A stretch of 64,000 nt of DNA from Algoriphagus ornithinivorans (GTDB lineage: Bacteria > Bacteroidota > Bacteroidia > Cytophagales > Cyclobacteriaceae): NCBI RefSeq assembly GCF_900115305.1, contig NZ_FOVW01000004.1, forward strand, positions 186,001-250,000, read 5' to 3'. Under the pieces are notes generated by a model. The model had not been told where the DNA came from and searched no databases. It worked only from the letters and a program-made list of their open reading frames with translations. Both the position numbers and the translations under genes were made by a program. Numbering within the stretch: position 1 is the stretch's first letter; each line of letters opens with the position of its first letter. Of this stretch, positions 34,739 through 44,101 are shown one piece after another.

Positions 34739-36097
34739 CTACACAAAAGCACTGTGTCCGGTAATAGCTCTCCCTACAATCAAAGAATTGATTTCTTTGG
34801 TGCCTTCATAGCTGTATACCGCTTCTGCATCTGCCACAAATCGGGCGATATCATGTCGCAACAAAATTCCATTGCCACCAAATAGTTCTCTGGCTTGATC
34901 CACGATGGATCTCATTCTTAAGGTACAGAATACCTTGGCCAAAGAAGCATGTTCATCCAGCAGATCTCCTGCGTCTTGCATTTGGGAAAGCCTAAATACC
35001 ATAGTTTGCATGGCTGTCAAATCTCCCAACATGGTGACCAGAAGATCCTGAACCAACTGGAAGGATGCGATAGGTCTTCCAAACTGACTTCTTTCATTAC
35101 TATAAGCCAATGCAAGTTCGTAAGCGCCTCTTGCACAGCCTACCGCCTGCCAGGCAACTCCTGCTCTTGTCATTCTCAACACTTTGGCAGTATCTCTAAA
35201 GGAATTCGCCTCTTGCAATCTATCGCTTTCTGGCACTTCACATTTGGTCAAAGTGATCAGGGCGTTCTGAACCGTCCTCAGGGCCATTTTGTCTTCCAGT
35301 TTTTCAGCAAAAAATCCTGGATTATCCTTCCGTACAATAAACCCTTTCACCTGATTGTCATCCAGGTCTCTTGCCCAAATCACAGTCATATCTGAGAAAG
35401 TGGCATTTCCGATCCATTTTTTCTGACCATTCAAAATCCAAGTATCGCCGTCTCTTTTGCAGGTGGTAGTTAAGCCTCCGGCAACTCCCGAACCAACTTC
35501 TGGTTCAGTAAGCCCAAATGCTCCGATTTTTTCCAATTTCTGCATGGCAGGAAGCCATTCTTGTTTTTGAGCTTCCGACCCACATAGGTACACAGAGCCC
35601 ATTGCCAGTCCACTTTGCACACCAAAAAAAGTAGATATCGAGGTATCAATTCTTGCCATTTCCATAGCAATAAAACCTTCAAGCAAAGCAGAATGACCTG
35701 GACATCCATATCCTTGATAGGTTAGCCCAGCTATATCCAATTCAGCCATTTTCGGGATAATGTGCATAGGAAATTCCCCACGGTTCCAATAGTCATTGGC
35801 AATGGGTTTGATTTCCCTTTCCATAAATTCCCGAACCCTCAGTTGGATATCACGCTCGGTTTTGGGTAAGCTTTTTCCTAATTCATAAAAGTCCCCGTTA
35901 ATGGGAGGAATTTCTTTAGGTTTACCTCCCCCTTTGAGAATTCCCATCATTTTGGAAAGGTCAGATTCGCTCATTTGTGACACCAATCCTACCATCTTTG
36001 GGAGGTCAACTTTTTGGGAAAGTTTAGAGATTTGGTCCAAGTCTACAGATTTTAGTAGCTGGCGAAGGCCTGAGATATTCTTAAAAAGATTTTTCAT
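34739..36097 (-). CDS. Acyl-CoA dehydrogenase, glutaryl-CoA-dehydrogenase-like
   Basis: 452 residues. The body is a standard acyl-CoA dehydrogenase with an FAD-dependent alpha-beta dehydrogenation site. The block GAFGLTEPEVGSGVAGGLTT and WILNGQKKWIGNA form the central beta domain, and FGRPIASFQLVQDLLV is in the C-terminal helices. The catalytic Glu is E431 in VYSYEGTKEIN, and the ending LIVGRAITGHSAF is closest to glutaryl-CoA dehydrogenases. About 65 residues of extra N-terminal helical sequence (LRQLLKSVDLDQISKLSQKV) precede the domain. A role in fatty-acid or amino-acid breakdown is likely. Confidence 0.85.
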   Translation of the reverse strand: MKNLFKNISGLRQLLKSVDLDQISKLSQKVDLPKMVGLVSQMSESDLSKMMGILKGGGKPKEIPPINGDFYELGKSLPKTERDIQLRVREFMEREIKPIANDYWNRGEFPMHIIPKMAELDIAGLTYQGYGCPGHSALLEGFIAMEMARIDTSISTFFGVQSGLAMGSVYLCGSEAQKQEWLPAMQKLEKIGAFGLTEPEVGSGVAGGLTTTCKRDGDTWILNGQKKWIGNATFSDMTVIWARDLDDNQVKGFIVRKDNPGFFAEKLEDKMALRTVQNALITLTKCEVPESDRLQEANSFRDTAKVLRMTRAGVAWQAVGCARGAYELALAYSNERSQFGRPIASFQLVQDLLVTMLGDLTAMQTMVFRLSQMQDAGDLLDEHASLAKVFCTLRMRSIVDQARELFGGNGILLRHDIARFVADAEAVYSYEGTKEINSLIVGRAITGHSAFV

Positions 36098-36162
36098 ATG
36101 CTTATTTTAGGTTTATTGGAAAGGATCAAAAAAAGAAATACTGAGATTTCTAATTCAGAGAT

Positions 36163-36756
36163 ATGAAAGATAACTATCGTTGGTTGACTCCTGTTTACGG
36201 ATCGCTCTCAAGTCTGGTTTTTGGTCAAACTCTGAGGAAGTCCAAAACTTGTTTTCTTTCTAATATACTCAACAAGCACCTTTTAATCATAGGAGGGGGT
36301 ACTGGGTCTGATTATCAGTCTGTTCAAAGGGATATGAAAGGGGACTTTGTGGAGGTGTCAGTCAGTATGCTTCGAAAAGCTAAAAAAAACTTAAAAGGCT
36401 CTGAGCTTAATTTTCATTTAGGAGATATTCCTCAAGATAAAGATTATGATTTGATCCTATTGCCATTTGTATTGGATACGCTTATCGATGAGCAATTAGA
36501 GGAGCTTTTGATGAAGATAAAAGCTGTTTCCAAGCAAGGGGCATTGATCTATCTATCGGATTTTTTCCCGCAGAAAAATAGCTTGAATAAGCTTCTTCAA
36601 TCTTTGATGATACGGTTCTTCAGAGCTTTCACTAAGCATCCAAGAAAGAATTTACCTGATTATAAGGAGTTTTTGGAAAAATCCGGATTCAGCCTCTTGA
36701 AAGAAAAATCCTGGTCAGAAGGTTGGATAAGAGCTCAGCTTTGGGAAAAAGCTTAA
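36163..36756 (+). CDS. Class I SAM-dependent methyltransferase
   Basis: 197 residues. Motif I is LLIIGGGTGSDYQSV (about 40-54). An acidic residue follows at the expected place in VEVSVSMLRKAKKN, and LGDIPQDKDYDLILLPFVLD provides the motif II-III region. The overall form matches small methyltransferases related to ubiquinone/menaquinone enzymes, but no substrate can be named. It overlaps the convergent ceramidase gene by 4 bases at its stop codon. Confidence 0.75.
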   Translation: MKDNYRWLTPVYGSLSSLVFGQTLRKSKTCFLSNILNKHLLIIGGGTGSDYQSVQRDMKGDFVEVSVSMLRKAKKNLKGSELNFHLGDIPQDKDYDLILLPFVLDTLIDEQLEELLMKIKAVSKQGALIYLSDFFPQKNSLNKLLQSLMIRFFRAFTKHPRKNLPDYKEFLEKSGFSLLKEKSWSEGWIRAQLWEKA

Positions 36757-38102
36757 TTTCCTGCTTTTTGGATGATTTGAGTGATCAGCTCATCAAAGTA
36801 TTGTCCATTCCCTGGGCCATACCAATTTATCTCCCTTACCTCATGAAAATGCTCATCATAGAGTTCATCTGGCGTGATGTAGCCAATATAGCCTCCATTA
36901 AAAGTGGTTATAATCAAGTTGATTCCTTTTTCTTGGGCTAATTGATCCCATTTTTCATAAAAAACACCCGAAATCTCCCCGCTTGAAGAAATGATTAGCG
37001 TATTTCCTATTTGAGTGATACCCAAATGGGGATTGGTTCCTCCTAATAATTTATTGAAAAGCCATGGTCTAATTCGGATATTATCCGATATCCTTAAGTG
37101 CGGTTCCCTAAGTGATAAGTCTAATCTTGCATTTCGGATTCTTGGAAGTTTAACTGTTCCATAACGGGTCATTTTTAACTGACTGATGGAGTCGAGGGTT
37201 AGAGCATATTCTTGAACTGCCGGAATATCATTCCCTGAACGAAGAGGCCTATGGGAACCAACCGTGCCGGCTGCAAAAAGTGCAAATTCAAAATTGGACT
37301 CTTCCATCTTTTTCATCAGGTAAAATGGGTAATCACCTGAAAGCCCCATAAACTTAGTACTCAAGCAAGTGGCATGGGCTGAAAAGGTGAAGAGTGTGGC
37401 AGACTTCCCATCTTTCTTTGTAAAAATCAATTGTCTGGTAAATGGGTCAATAGGTCCATCTTTAACGAACCTATTTGCAACAAGCTCAGTAGCATCCGCT
37501 TTTCTGAAATGGATGCTCACAGTGTCCAGGTTTGCTTTGGCTCGCTCCAATGCTTCCAAACTTTTTTCTGCGATGCCTTCTACAATTTCCTCCTGAAATC
37601 CTCCAAACGCCAGTTCTCCCAGCGGCCCTGGCATATAGCCTCCCATGCCTGAATGCGTATGGGTAGCTGTAAATAAGAGTTGAGATATTTGCGGATACTT
37701 TTCTCTAATCTTCTTTTCAATTGTTTCGGACAAATAGGGGTGAACAATCAACAGCTCGTAATTCAACCAAGCTATTTCCTGTTTCCCATTGCTCAAAACG
37801 ATACTCTTTACATAACTGCTATCGGCTACAAATTCATAGTTCCCTCTGGGAGCATAGCCTACCAAATCCACAGGCTTTTTTGGGGTCATATTACTTTTTC
37901 CCCATCCAGCCATCCAGCCATCCCCTATGCTTTGCTCAAAACTCAGCTTGTCCAGTCTAGTAAAGGTTTCTTGGTAAAAATCCTGTTCATCAATTGGACT
38001 TCGGTCCACAGTTGTGAGAGTAAATAATGCAATCAGCAACAAAAACAGAAAGATCCCGAGCAGGATCTTTCCAAATAATTTAAAAGCTGATTTTAAGTCC
38101 AT
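36753..38102 (-). CDS. Membrane-anchored neutral/alkaline ceramidase-like hydrolase
   Basis: 449 residues. An N-terminal transmembrane helix (KILLGIFLFLLLIALFTLTT) anchors a periplasmic domain. The neutral/alkaline non-lysosomal ceramidase pattern is present: GWMAGWGKSNMTPKKPVDLV (signature GxGxxDxTxP-like), TATHTHSGMGGY with zinc-ligand histidines, and FSAHATCLS and GLSGDYPFYLM. The C-terminal Ig-like domain of true ceramidases is absent (the proteins are normally about 650-750 residues). It may hydrolyse an amide-linked lipid. Bacteroidota make sphingolipids, so a ceramide-like substrate is plausible. Confidence 0.75.
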   Translation of the reverse strand: MDLKSAFKLFGKILLGIFLFLLLIALFTLTTVDRSPIDEQDFYQETFTRLDKLSFEQSIGDGWMAGWGKSNMTPKKPVDLVGYAPRGNYEFVADSSYVKSIVLSNGKQEIAWLNYELLIVHPYLSETIEKKIREKYPQISQLLFTATHTHSGMGGYMPGPLGELAFGGFQEEIVEGIAEKSLEALERAKANLDTVSIHFRKADATELVANRFVKDGPIDPFTRQLIFTKKDGKSATLFTFSAHATCLSTKFMGLSGDYPFYLMKKMEESNFEFALFAAGTVGSHRPLRSGNDIPAVQEYALTLDSISQLKMTRYGTVKLPRIRNARLDLSLREPHLRISDNIRIRPWLFNKLLGGTNPHLGITQIGNTLIISSSGEISGVFYEKWDQLAQEKGINLIITTFNGGYIGYITPDELYDEHFHEVREINWYGPGNGQYFDELITQIIQKAGN

Positions 38103-38105
38103 AGC

Positions 38106-39269
38106 TTAATACTCAAAAGTGCCGTGTGGACTTTGAATAGTTACTTTTTTTCCATCAAATGGCTCTACTCTTCCGATAATCTGAGCTTCAACTCCATGAG
38201 ATTCAGCTATATCAATGATTTCTTCCGCATGTCTCTCATCAAGATAAACCTCCATACGATGGCCCATATTGAAGACCTTGTACATTTCTTTCCAGTCGGT
38301 TTTACTTTCTTCCTGAATAATTCTGAAAAGTGGAGGAGTTTCAAAGAGATTGTCCTTAATCACATGCACATTATCAACAAAATGCAGGACTTTGGTTTGC
38401 GCGCCTCCGCTGCAATGAACCAGACCATGAATATGAGGTCTCAAATAATTTAAGACATCCACCATAATTGGCGCATAAGTTCGGGTAGGAGATAGAACCA
38501 ATTTCCCAATATTTACCGGGGCGCCTGGAGCTGCATCAGTTAGATTGTATTTGCCGGAATAGATTAAGTCATCCGGAACAGCAGGATCAAAAGATTCTGG
38601 GTATTTGGTTTTTAAAATCTTGTTGAATACATCATGTCTGGCAGAAGTCAATCCATTGCTACCCATCCCACCATTATATTCTGTCTCATAATTGGCCTGT
38701 CCGTAAGAAGCCAAACCAACGATTACGTCTCCGGGCTGAATTTTATCATTGGAAATGACATCTTCCCTTCTCATTCTACAAGTGACTGTACTGTCTACGA
38801 TCACTGTACGAACCAAATCTCCCACATCGGCAGTTTCTCCGCCTGTTAGCACTGCATGAACTCCCTTGTCCCGTAGCATTTGAAGAACCTCCTCAGTACC
38901 TTCTATGATGGCAGAGATTACTTCTCCTGGGATCAGGTTTTTATTTCTACCAATAGTGGAGGATACCAGAATATTATTGATGGCTCCCACACAGAGTAGG
39001 TCATCCGTATTCATGATGATGGCATCCTGTGCTATTCCTTTCCAAACGCTTAAGTCTCCTGTTTCTTTCCAATAGAGATAAGCGAGAGAGGATTTGGTTC
39101 CCGCACCGTCCGCATGCATGATATTGCAATAATCCGGATCAGAGCCTAAAGTGTCTTCTACGATTTTGCAAAAAGCTTTAGGAAAAAGTCCTTTATCCAG
39201 CTTGGAGATTGCATTATGGACATCTTCTTTGGAGGCGGAAACACCGCGCTGCATGTAGCGCTCGTTCAT
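38106..39269 (-). CDS. purM: AIR synthase (phosphoribosylformylglycinamidine cyclo-ligase family)
   Basis: 387 residues from the ATG at 39269 (MNERYMQRGVSASKEDVHNA). PurM converts FGAM to AIR with ATP in purine synthesis. Visible blocks are HADGAGTKSSLAYL (about 53-66), MNTDDLLCVGA (ATP-binding loop), LTGGETADVGDLVRT and VHCSGGAQTKVLHF. The length exceeds the 345 residues of enterobacterial PurM, as usual in Bacteroidota. The region upstream is a tandem repeat, so the promoter cannot be assigned. The gene starts 4 bases upstream of the ceramidase-like gene, giving one leftward transcript. Confidence 0.92.
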   Translation of the reverse strand: MNERYMQRGVSASKEDVHNAISKLDKGLFPKAFCKIVEDTLGSDPDYCNIMHADGAGTKSSLAYLYWKETGDLSVWKGIAQDAIIMNTDDLLCVGAINNILVSSTIGRNKNLIPGEVISAIIEGTEEVLQMLRDKGVHAVLTGGETADVGDLVRTVIVDSTVTCRMRREDVISNDKIQPGDVIVGLASYGQANYETEYNGGMGSNGLTSARHDVFNKILKTKYPESFDPAVPDDLIYSGKYNLTDAAPGAPVNIGKLVLSPTRTYAPIMVDVLNYLRPHIHGLVHCSGGAQTKVLHFVDNVHVIKDNLFETPPLFRIIQEESKTDWKEMYKVFNMGHRMEVYLDERHAEEIIDIAESHGVEAQIIGRVEPFDGKKVTIQSPHGTFEY

Positions 39270-39353
39270 GGTTTTTTGGGATTGGTTACCAATGGACAAA
39301 GTTAAGTATTCCGAAGCATTGAAGAAGGAAATATTTGGGAAATATACTCTCAT

Positions 39354-39955
39354 TCGGCGAGATATGCTTCGCGAAATAAGCTCTCCTTCGTCGAGCGAAA
39401 TATGCCTACGGCGAAATATTGGTTTCTAGGAAAATTAAAATCAGCGTCAATCAGCGAAGTAATCTGCGGAAAAAATCAAACCAAATAAATCACTTTGCCT
39501 CTTCTATACTTTGCGGGAGTAAAAGAATCGCCGCGCCGCTGCGAGAGATAATAGATGTGCTTCGCGAAATACGCCTTCGGCGAAATATTGGGTTCTAGGT
39601 AAAGCAAAATCTGCGATTATCAGCGAAGTAATCCGCGAAAATCTGCGGGAAAAAATCAAATAAATCACTTTGCCTCTTCTATACTTTGCGGGAGTCAAAA
39701 GAATCGTTGCGTCGCTGCACCGCTGCGAGAGATAATAGATATGCTTCGCGATATAAGCTCTCCTTCGTCGAGCGAAATATGCCTTTGGCGAAATATTGGG
39801 TTCTAGGTAAAGCAAAATCTGCGATTATCAGCGAAATAATCCGCGAAAATCTGCGGGAAAAAATCAAACCAAATAAATCACTTTGCCTCTTCTATACTTT
39901 GCGGGAGTCAAAAGAATCGCCGCGCCGCCGCGAGAGAATCTTTGCACTTTCAAAA
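39354..39955. repeat. Intergenic tandem repeat between purM and ddl
   Basis: About 600 bp with three or more degenerate copies of a unit of roughly 175-213 bp. The marker cactttgcctcttctatact begins at 39491, 39666 and 39879. Each unit reads: actttgcgggagt, gaatcgccgcgcc, tgcttcgcgaaata, an optional insert ctctccttcgtcgagcgaaa, gccttcggcgaaatattgg, ttctaggtaaagcaaaatct, gcgattatcagcgaagtaat and ctgcgggaaaaaatcaaa. The 38-bp difference between units comes from the optional insert. Short palindromes (ttcgcgaa, cgccttcggcg) recur. No protein is encoded. Confidence 0.8.
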
Positions 39956-40942
39956 TTAAACAAACATCTCCTCAATCAACTGGGTATAAAAGTCCTTTAC
40001 TTCCATACCAATTGCCCGGATCTGCTGAGAGATTAAGCTGGTTTCTGTTTGGCCAGGCACCGTATTGATTTCAATAAAAAAGAATTTCCCGGTTTCTTTT
40101 TCCAAGAAATAATCAATTCGAACAGCTCCTCTGCAATTGAGTTTTTCATACACCCTTGATGCCACCCTTGAAACTCTTGCTATTTCCTCCTCATTCATTC
40201 GGCCGGGAGTTATTTCTTCGCAAACTCCAGGGATATATTTTGCTTCGAAATCAAAGAACTCCTTGCTGCTCACAATCTCCGTAGCAGGAAGTACTTTGAT
40301 CTCGCCTTTTCCTCGGAAAACTCCCACAGAAAATTCCCTTCCTGATACAAATTCCTCAACCAATACCTGTTTGTCTTCCGCGAAAGCTTTTTCCAAGGCC
40401 TCAGATAACTCCTCCCAGGTTTTGACTTTGCTCATTCCGATTGAGCTACCACCATTGTTCGGTTTGATAAACAGTGGAAGGCTTAATTCTGCCTCAATCC
40501 GCTTTCTATTCTTTTCAGTATTTTCAAAAAGTTGAATGGACTGTGCAATATGTAATTCGGGAATATCTTGAACAATGGCTTTAGTATAGCCTTTATTCAT
40601 AGTGATAGCTGAAGTCAGCTGATCGCAAGTGGTATAAGGGATTCCCAACATATCAAAGTATCCCGCCAATTTTCCGTCTTCACCCGGGGAGCCATGTAAA
40701 ATATTGAAAACTCCATCAAAGGTGATTTTTTCGTCTCCGATGGAAATACTGAAGTCATTGAGGTCAACAGGGATTTTTTCTCCAGACTCGCAGACAAAAT
40801 GCCAATCCCCTGGATAAATCAAGATTTTGTAAACGTCATACCTGTCGCGGTCTATAGTTTTTTCGACAACAGCAGCGCTTTTTAGGGAGATGACGGATTC
40901 ACCGGTGAATCCTCCGGTTACCAAGGCAATTTTCTTCTTCAT
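39956..40942 (-). CDS. ddl: D-alanine--D-alanine ligase
   Basis: 328 residues, the normal length. It joins two D-alanines with ATP for peptidoglycan. The N-terminal domain ends at about 100 with FNILHGSPGEDGKLAGYFDM, where HGSPGEDG is the Ddl signature. The ATP-grasp domain has FIKPNNGGSSIGMSKV and VLVEEFVSGREFSVGV. The C-terminal FFIEINTVPGQTETSLISQQ contains the Mg-binding E-x-N. It follows the RAYT element on the same strand but appears unrelated to it; the REP hairpin at 41003 lies just upstream of its start. Confidence 0.95.
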   Translation of the reverse strand: MKKKIALVTGGFTGESVISLKSAAVVEKTIDRDRYDVYKILIYPGDWHFVCESGEKIPVDLNDFSISIGDEKITFDGVFNILHGSPGEDGKLAGYFDMLGIPYTTCDQLTSAITMNKGYTKAIVQDIPELHIAQSIQLFENTEKNRKRIEAELSLPLFIKPNNGGSSIGMSKVKTWEELSEALEKAFAEDKQVLVEEFVSGREFSVGVFRGKGEIKVLPATEIVSSKEFFDFEAKYIPGVCEEITPGRMNEEEIARVSRVASRVYEKLNCRGAVRIDYFLEKETGKFFFIEINTVPGQTETSLISQQIRAIGMEVKDFYTQLIEEMFV

Positions 40943-41002
40943 GGCTGGGAAAAATCAATATGCGAAGTAGCTTAATTTCTTTCTATAGTCCAAGTTATTG
41001 CT

Positions 41003-41034
41003 ACCCTCCAAGGGTTAAAAATCCCTTGGAGGGT
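41003..41034. repeat. REP-like palindrome downstream of the RAYT gene
   Basis: A perfect 12-bp stem accctccaaggg/cccttggagggt with loop ttaaaaat. It is 13 bases past the RAYT stop codon and upstream of ddl. The same sequence, with a shorter stem, occurs on the other side of the RAYT gene. Confidence 0.85.
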
Positions 41035-41046
41035 TTTTAATAGGTT

Positions 41047-41610
41047 CTATTTTCCGAAAAGAACTTCATCTTCAGTGCTGGAGAATATTTCATGATCTTT
41101 TAAAAATCCCTCTACACCTCCAAACCAACTCAAAACTGAATGTCTTTCAATTTTTGTTGGTCTAGTAGAATATATAGCTGTCCAAGAGCTGAATTCCCAT
41201 TTTCGAAAATTCTTAATGAAGCCATGTTTGGTTGGGTTTTGATGTATGTAAGTAATGCACCTGGTAAAGTAATCATCGGAAGCTATTTCCTTTCTTTTAA
41301 TATTATGAGTAAATAATCCCCCTTTTCGATCGAACATTTTATTATATGCCTGAGAATATGAGTTTAACAAGTTTGAAAAGGCTCTGCTAGGATTTACATC
41401 TATTGAATCCCGAATCTGAATCATAAGGTGAAAATGATTAGGCATCAAACAGTAGGCATAGGTTTTTGCGACAGGGTATATATACAAATCATATTTTGAC
41501 AAAAAGAACTTATAATTTTCCTTCAATCGAAAGATATTTTCATCACCCACGGCATGAGACCAAACATGATAAAATTTTCCAAATTCAAATGGGGTGCTAG
41601 ATCGAGGCAT
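41047..41610 (-). CDS. REP-associated tyrosine transposase (RAYT)
   Basis: 187 residues. The HUH motif is CLMPNHFHLMIQI (H-F-H). The catalytic tyrosine region ITYIHQNPTKHGF is the RAYT-type signature, distinct from the IS200-type enzyme at 7.4 kb. An aromatic N-terminus (YHVWSHAVGDENIFRLKENY) fits the family. RAYTs are single-copy domesticated relatives of IS200 transposases that act on REP palindromes. REP hairpins sit on both sides (41003-41034 and 41654-41679). The gene is intact with an ATG start. Confidence 0.88.
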   Translation of the reverse strand: MPRSSTPFEFGKFYHVWSHAVGDENIFRLKENYKFFLSKYDLYIYPVAKTYAYCLMPNHFHLMIQIRDSIDVNPSRAFSNLLNSYSQAYNKMFDRKGGLFTHNIKRKEIASDDYFTRCITYIHQNPTKHGFIKNFRKWEFSSWTAIYSTRPTKIERHSVLSWFGGVEGFLKDHEIFSSTEDEVLFGK

Positions 41611-41653
41611 TTTTAAAATTTTTCTACTATAAATTTAATAAACTTTTAAACCG

Positions 41654-41679
41654 CTCCAAGGGACTTAAAGCCCTTGGAG
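41654..41679. repeat. REP-like palindrome upstream of the RAYT gene
   Basis: A 9-bp stem ctccaaggg/cccttggag with an 8-base loop, 44 bases before the RAYT start codon. It shares stem and flank sequence with 41003-41034. Confidence 0.8.
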
Positions 41680-41779
41680 GGTTCTGTAACTTTTCATCCA
41701 AATGGAACAAAAATGCTATCGAGAGTTTTTTTATATTCGCCGTCTATAAAACTTGCAAATACCCAAAAATACGACTGAT

Positions 41780-43966
41780 ATGATTGAAAGTTTGAAAAAA
41801 GCATCTTCGCTTTTTCTGATCTTGTTTTTGGCCTCTGTCTCCTTACAGGCTCAGGCTCTCAAAAACGTAAGTCTTGAAGATGTTTTCAAGAAAAATACCT
41901 TCGCCCAAAAATCCGTTTATGGGATCAATTGGATGAAAGATGGGAAATATTACAGTTCCCAAGTAAACCGTGGAGGATTTCCCACAGTAGTAAAAATCAA
42001 TGTAACCACAGGTGCTGAAGAAGCAGTCCTTTTGGACGGAAGAGCTTTAGGACTCAATTTTTCTTCGTATTCCTTCAATTCAGACGAATCAAAAGCTTTG
42101 GTGGCTACTGATGTTGAATCTATTTATCGACGATCCACCAAGGGGATTTTTTATGTAGTTGACATGGCTACAGGAGAAAAGCAACAGTTGATGAATGGGG
42201 AGAAGATCTCCTATGCGACTTTATCTCCTGACAATGACAAAGTAGCTTTTGTAAAAGATAATAACTTGTACCTAGTGGAGCTGGCTACTAACCAAACCAC
42301 TCAGATCACAAAGGATGGCGAGTGGAATAAAATCATCAATGGTGCAGCAGATTGGGTATATGAAGAGGAATTTTCCATGTCTCAGGCATTTTCTTGGTCA
42401 CCTGACGGAAAGAAAATAGCATTTATCAGATTTGATGAAACTGATGTGCCTGAATTTAATATGCAGCTCTGGGGACCGCTTTATCCTGCTGATTACAGAT
42501 TTAAATATCCTAAAGCGGGTGAGAAAAATGCAGAGGTAAGCATTCATGTATATGATTTGGCTTCAAAAAATATTCAAAAAGTAGATGCTGGGTCTGAGAA
42601 AGATATTTACCTGCCGAGAATCTATTGGACCAAAGATGCTAATCAACTTGCTTTCATTCGCTTAAATAGACTTCAGAATAAGTTGGACCTTTTCCATGCA
42701 AATGCTACAACTGGCTCCAGTAAACTTATTCTATCTGAGGAGTCTGAGACTTATGTGGATTTAGATTATAATGACAATTTACAATACCTAAGTGACGGAA
42801 AGAGCTTTATCCGAACTTCTGAAAAGGATGGATATAAGCATATTTATCACCATGGGATGGATGGAAGCCTGATCCGTCAAATTACCAGCGGAGCTTGGGA
42901 AGTGACTGAGTTGGTAGGAGTAGATGAAAAAAATAAAAAAATCTACTTCGTATCTGCTGAAGCTTCTCCTTTGGAGCGAAACTTTTATGTGATTGATTTT
43001 TCCGGGAAAAATAAAAAAACACTCACTCCATTGGCAGGAACTCACAGAATCAATATGAGTCCGGACCATCGTTTCTTCATTGATTATTATTCCACCACAG
43101 AGATGCCTCAGATAGTGACCTTGCATGAATCAAGCGGGAAATTACTTAAGTCTTTGGAAGAAAATGAAGAGTTGAAGGAGCGATTGCAAAGCTTTGCCTT
43201 AGGTAAAAAAGAGTTCTTTACTTTCTCTACAGTGGATGGAACTGCATTGAATGGTTATGTAATCAAACCAGCGGATTTTGATCCGAATAAAAAATATCCT
43301 GTGCTCATGTATGTCTATGGAGGTCCAGGTTCCCAAAATGTCTTAAACTCTTGGGGTGGAGCTCGTGATTTTTGGCATCAGGCTCTTGTTGCTGAAGGAT
43401 ATATCGTAGCCTGTGTGGACAATAGAGGTACTGGAGCCAGAGGACGTGATTTCAAGCATGCTACTTATGCAAATTTGGGCAAGCTGGAGACCATAGATCA
43501 AATCGAGGGAGCTAAGTATTTTGCGAAGCAATCTTATGTTGATTCATCAAGAATAGGAATTTGGGGTTGGTCTTATGGAGGCTATATGTCTTCCCTTTCT
43601 TTGATGATTGGCAATGATGTCTTTAAGACAGCAATAGCAGTTGCCCCGGTAACTACCTGGAGATATTATGATACAATCTACACTGAGCGCTATTTGCAAA
43701 CTCCACAGCTTAATCCTTCAGGTTACGATGATAATAGTCCTATCTCACATGTCAACAAACTGAAAGGAAACTTCCTGTTAATTCACGGAACGGGGGATGA
43801 CAATGTACATTTCCAAAACTCGGTGGACTTGGTAGATGCTTTGATAGCTGCGGATAAGCAGTTTGAGACTTTTTATTATCCCAATAGAAACCACGGTATT
43901 TATGGGGGGAATACGACATGGCATTTGTATTCTATGATGACGGACTTTTTGAAAAGGAAGCTATAA
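41780..43966 (+). CDS. Secreted dipeptidyl peptidase IV (S9B)
   Basis: 728 residues from the ATG at 41780 (MIESLKKASSLFLILFLASV), which gives a Sec signal peptide; a TTG nine codons upstream is unlikely. An N-terminal beta-propeller domain has the DPP-IV double-Glu loop ADWVYEEEF (E195-E197), which holds the peptide N-terminus. The C-terminal alpha/beta hydrolase has S598 in GWSYGGY, D673 in GTGDDNVHFQ and H705 in NRNHGIYGG. It removes X-Pro or X-Ala dipeptides from peptide N-termini, likely in the periplasm. It is a single-gene unit with a strong terminator. Confidence 0.95.
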   Translation: MIESLKKASSLFLILFLASVSLQAQALKNVSLEDVFKKNTFAQKSVYGINWMKDGKYYSSQVNRGGFPTVVKINVTTGAEEAVLLDGRALGLNFSSYSFNSDESKALVATDVESIYRRSTKGIFYVVDMATGEKQQLMNGEKISYATLSPDNDKVAFVKDNNLYLVELATNQTTQITKDGEWNKIINGAADWVYEEEFSMSQAFSWSPDGKKIAFIRFDETDVPEFNMQLWGPLYPADYRFKYPKAGEKNAEVSIHVYDLASKNIQKVDAGSEKDIYLPRIYWTKDANQLAFIRLNRLQNKLDLFHANATTGSSKLILSEESETYVDLDYNDNLQYLSDGKSFIRTSEKDGYKHIYHHGMDGSLIRQITSGAWEVTELVGVDEKNKKIYFVSAEASPLERNFYVIDFSGKNKKTLTPLAGTHRINMSPDHRFFIDYYSTTEMPQIVTLHESSGKLLKSLEENEELKERLQSFALGKKEFFTFSTVDGTALNGYVIKPADFDPNKKYPVLMYVYGGPGSQNVLNSWGGARDFWHQALVAEGYIVACVDNRGTGARGRDFKHATYANLGKLETIDQIEGAKYFAKQSYVDSSRIGIWGWSYGGYMSSLSLMIGNDVFKTAIAVAPVTTWRYYDTIYTERYLQTPQLNPSGYDDNSPISHVNKLKGNFLLIHGTGDDNVHFQNSVDLVDALIAADKQFETFYYPNRNHGIYGGNTTWHLYSMMTDFLKRKL

Positions 43967-43972
43967 AAAATG

Positions 43973-44005
43973 AAAACCGCAGGATGAGAGTTCTGCGGTT
44001 TTTTT
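43973..44005 (+). terminator. Terminator after the DPP-IV gene
   Basis: The arms aaccgcag/ctgcggtt are separated by 10 bases and followed by T residues. Confidence 0.8.
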
Positions 44006-44101
44006 ATTGTCTCCCGCAAAGAGGAAAAGGAGCAAAGCATACTTGAACTCTAGGGGAGTTATGGACTTGATTGTTCTGATCCTTTGCGACTTTGCGAGAG
44101 T

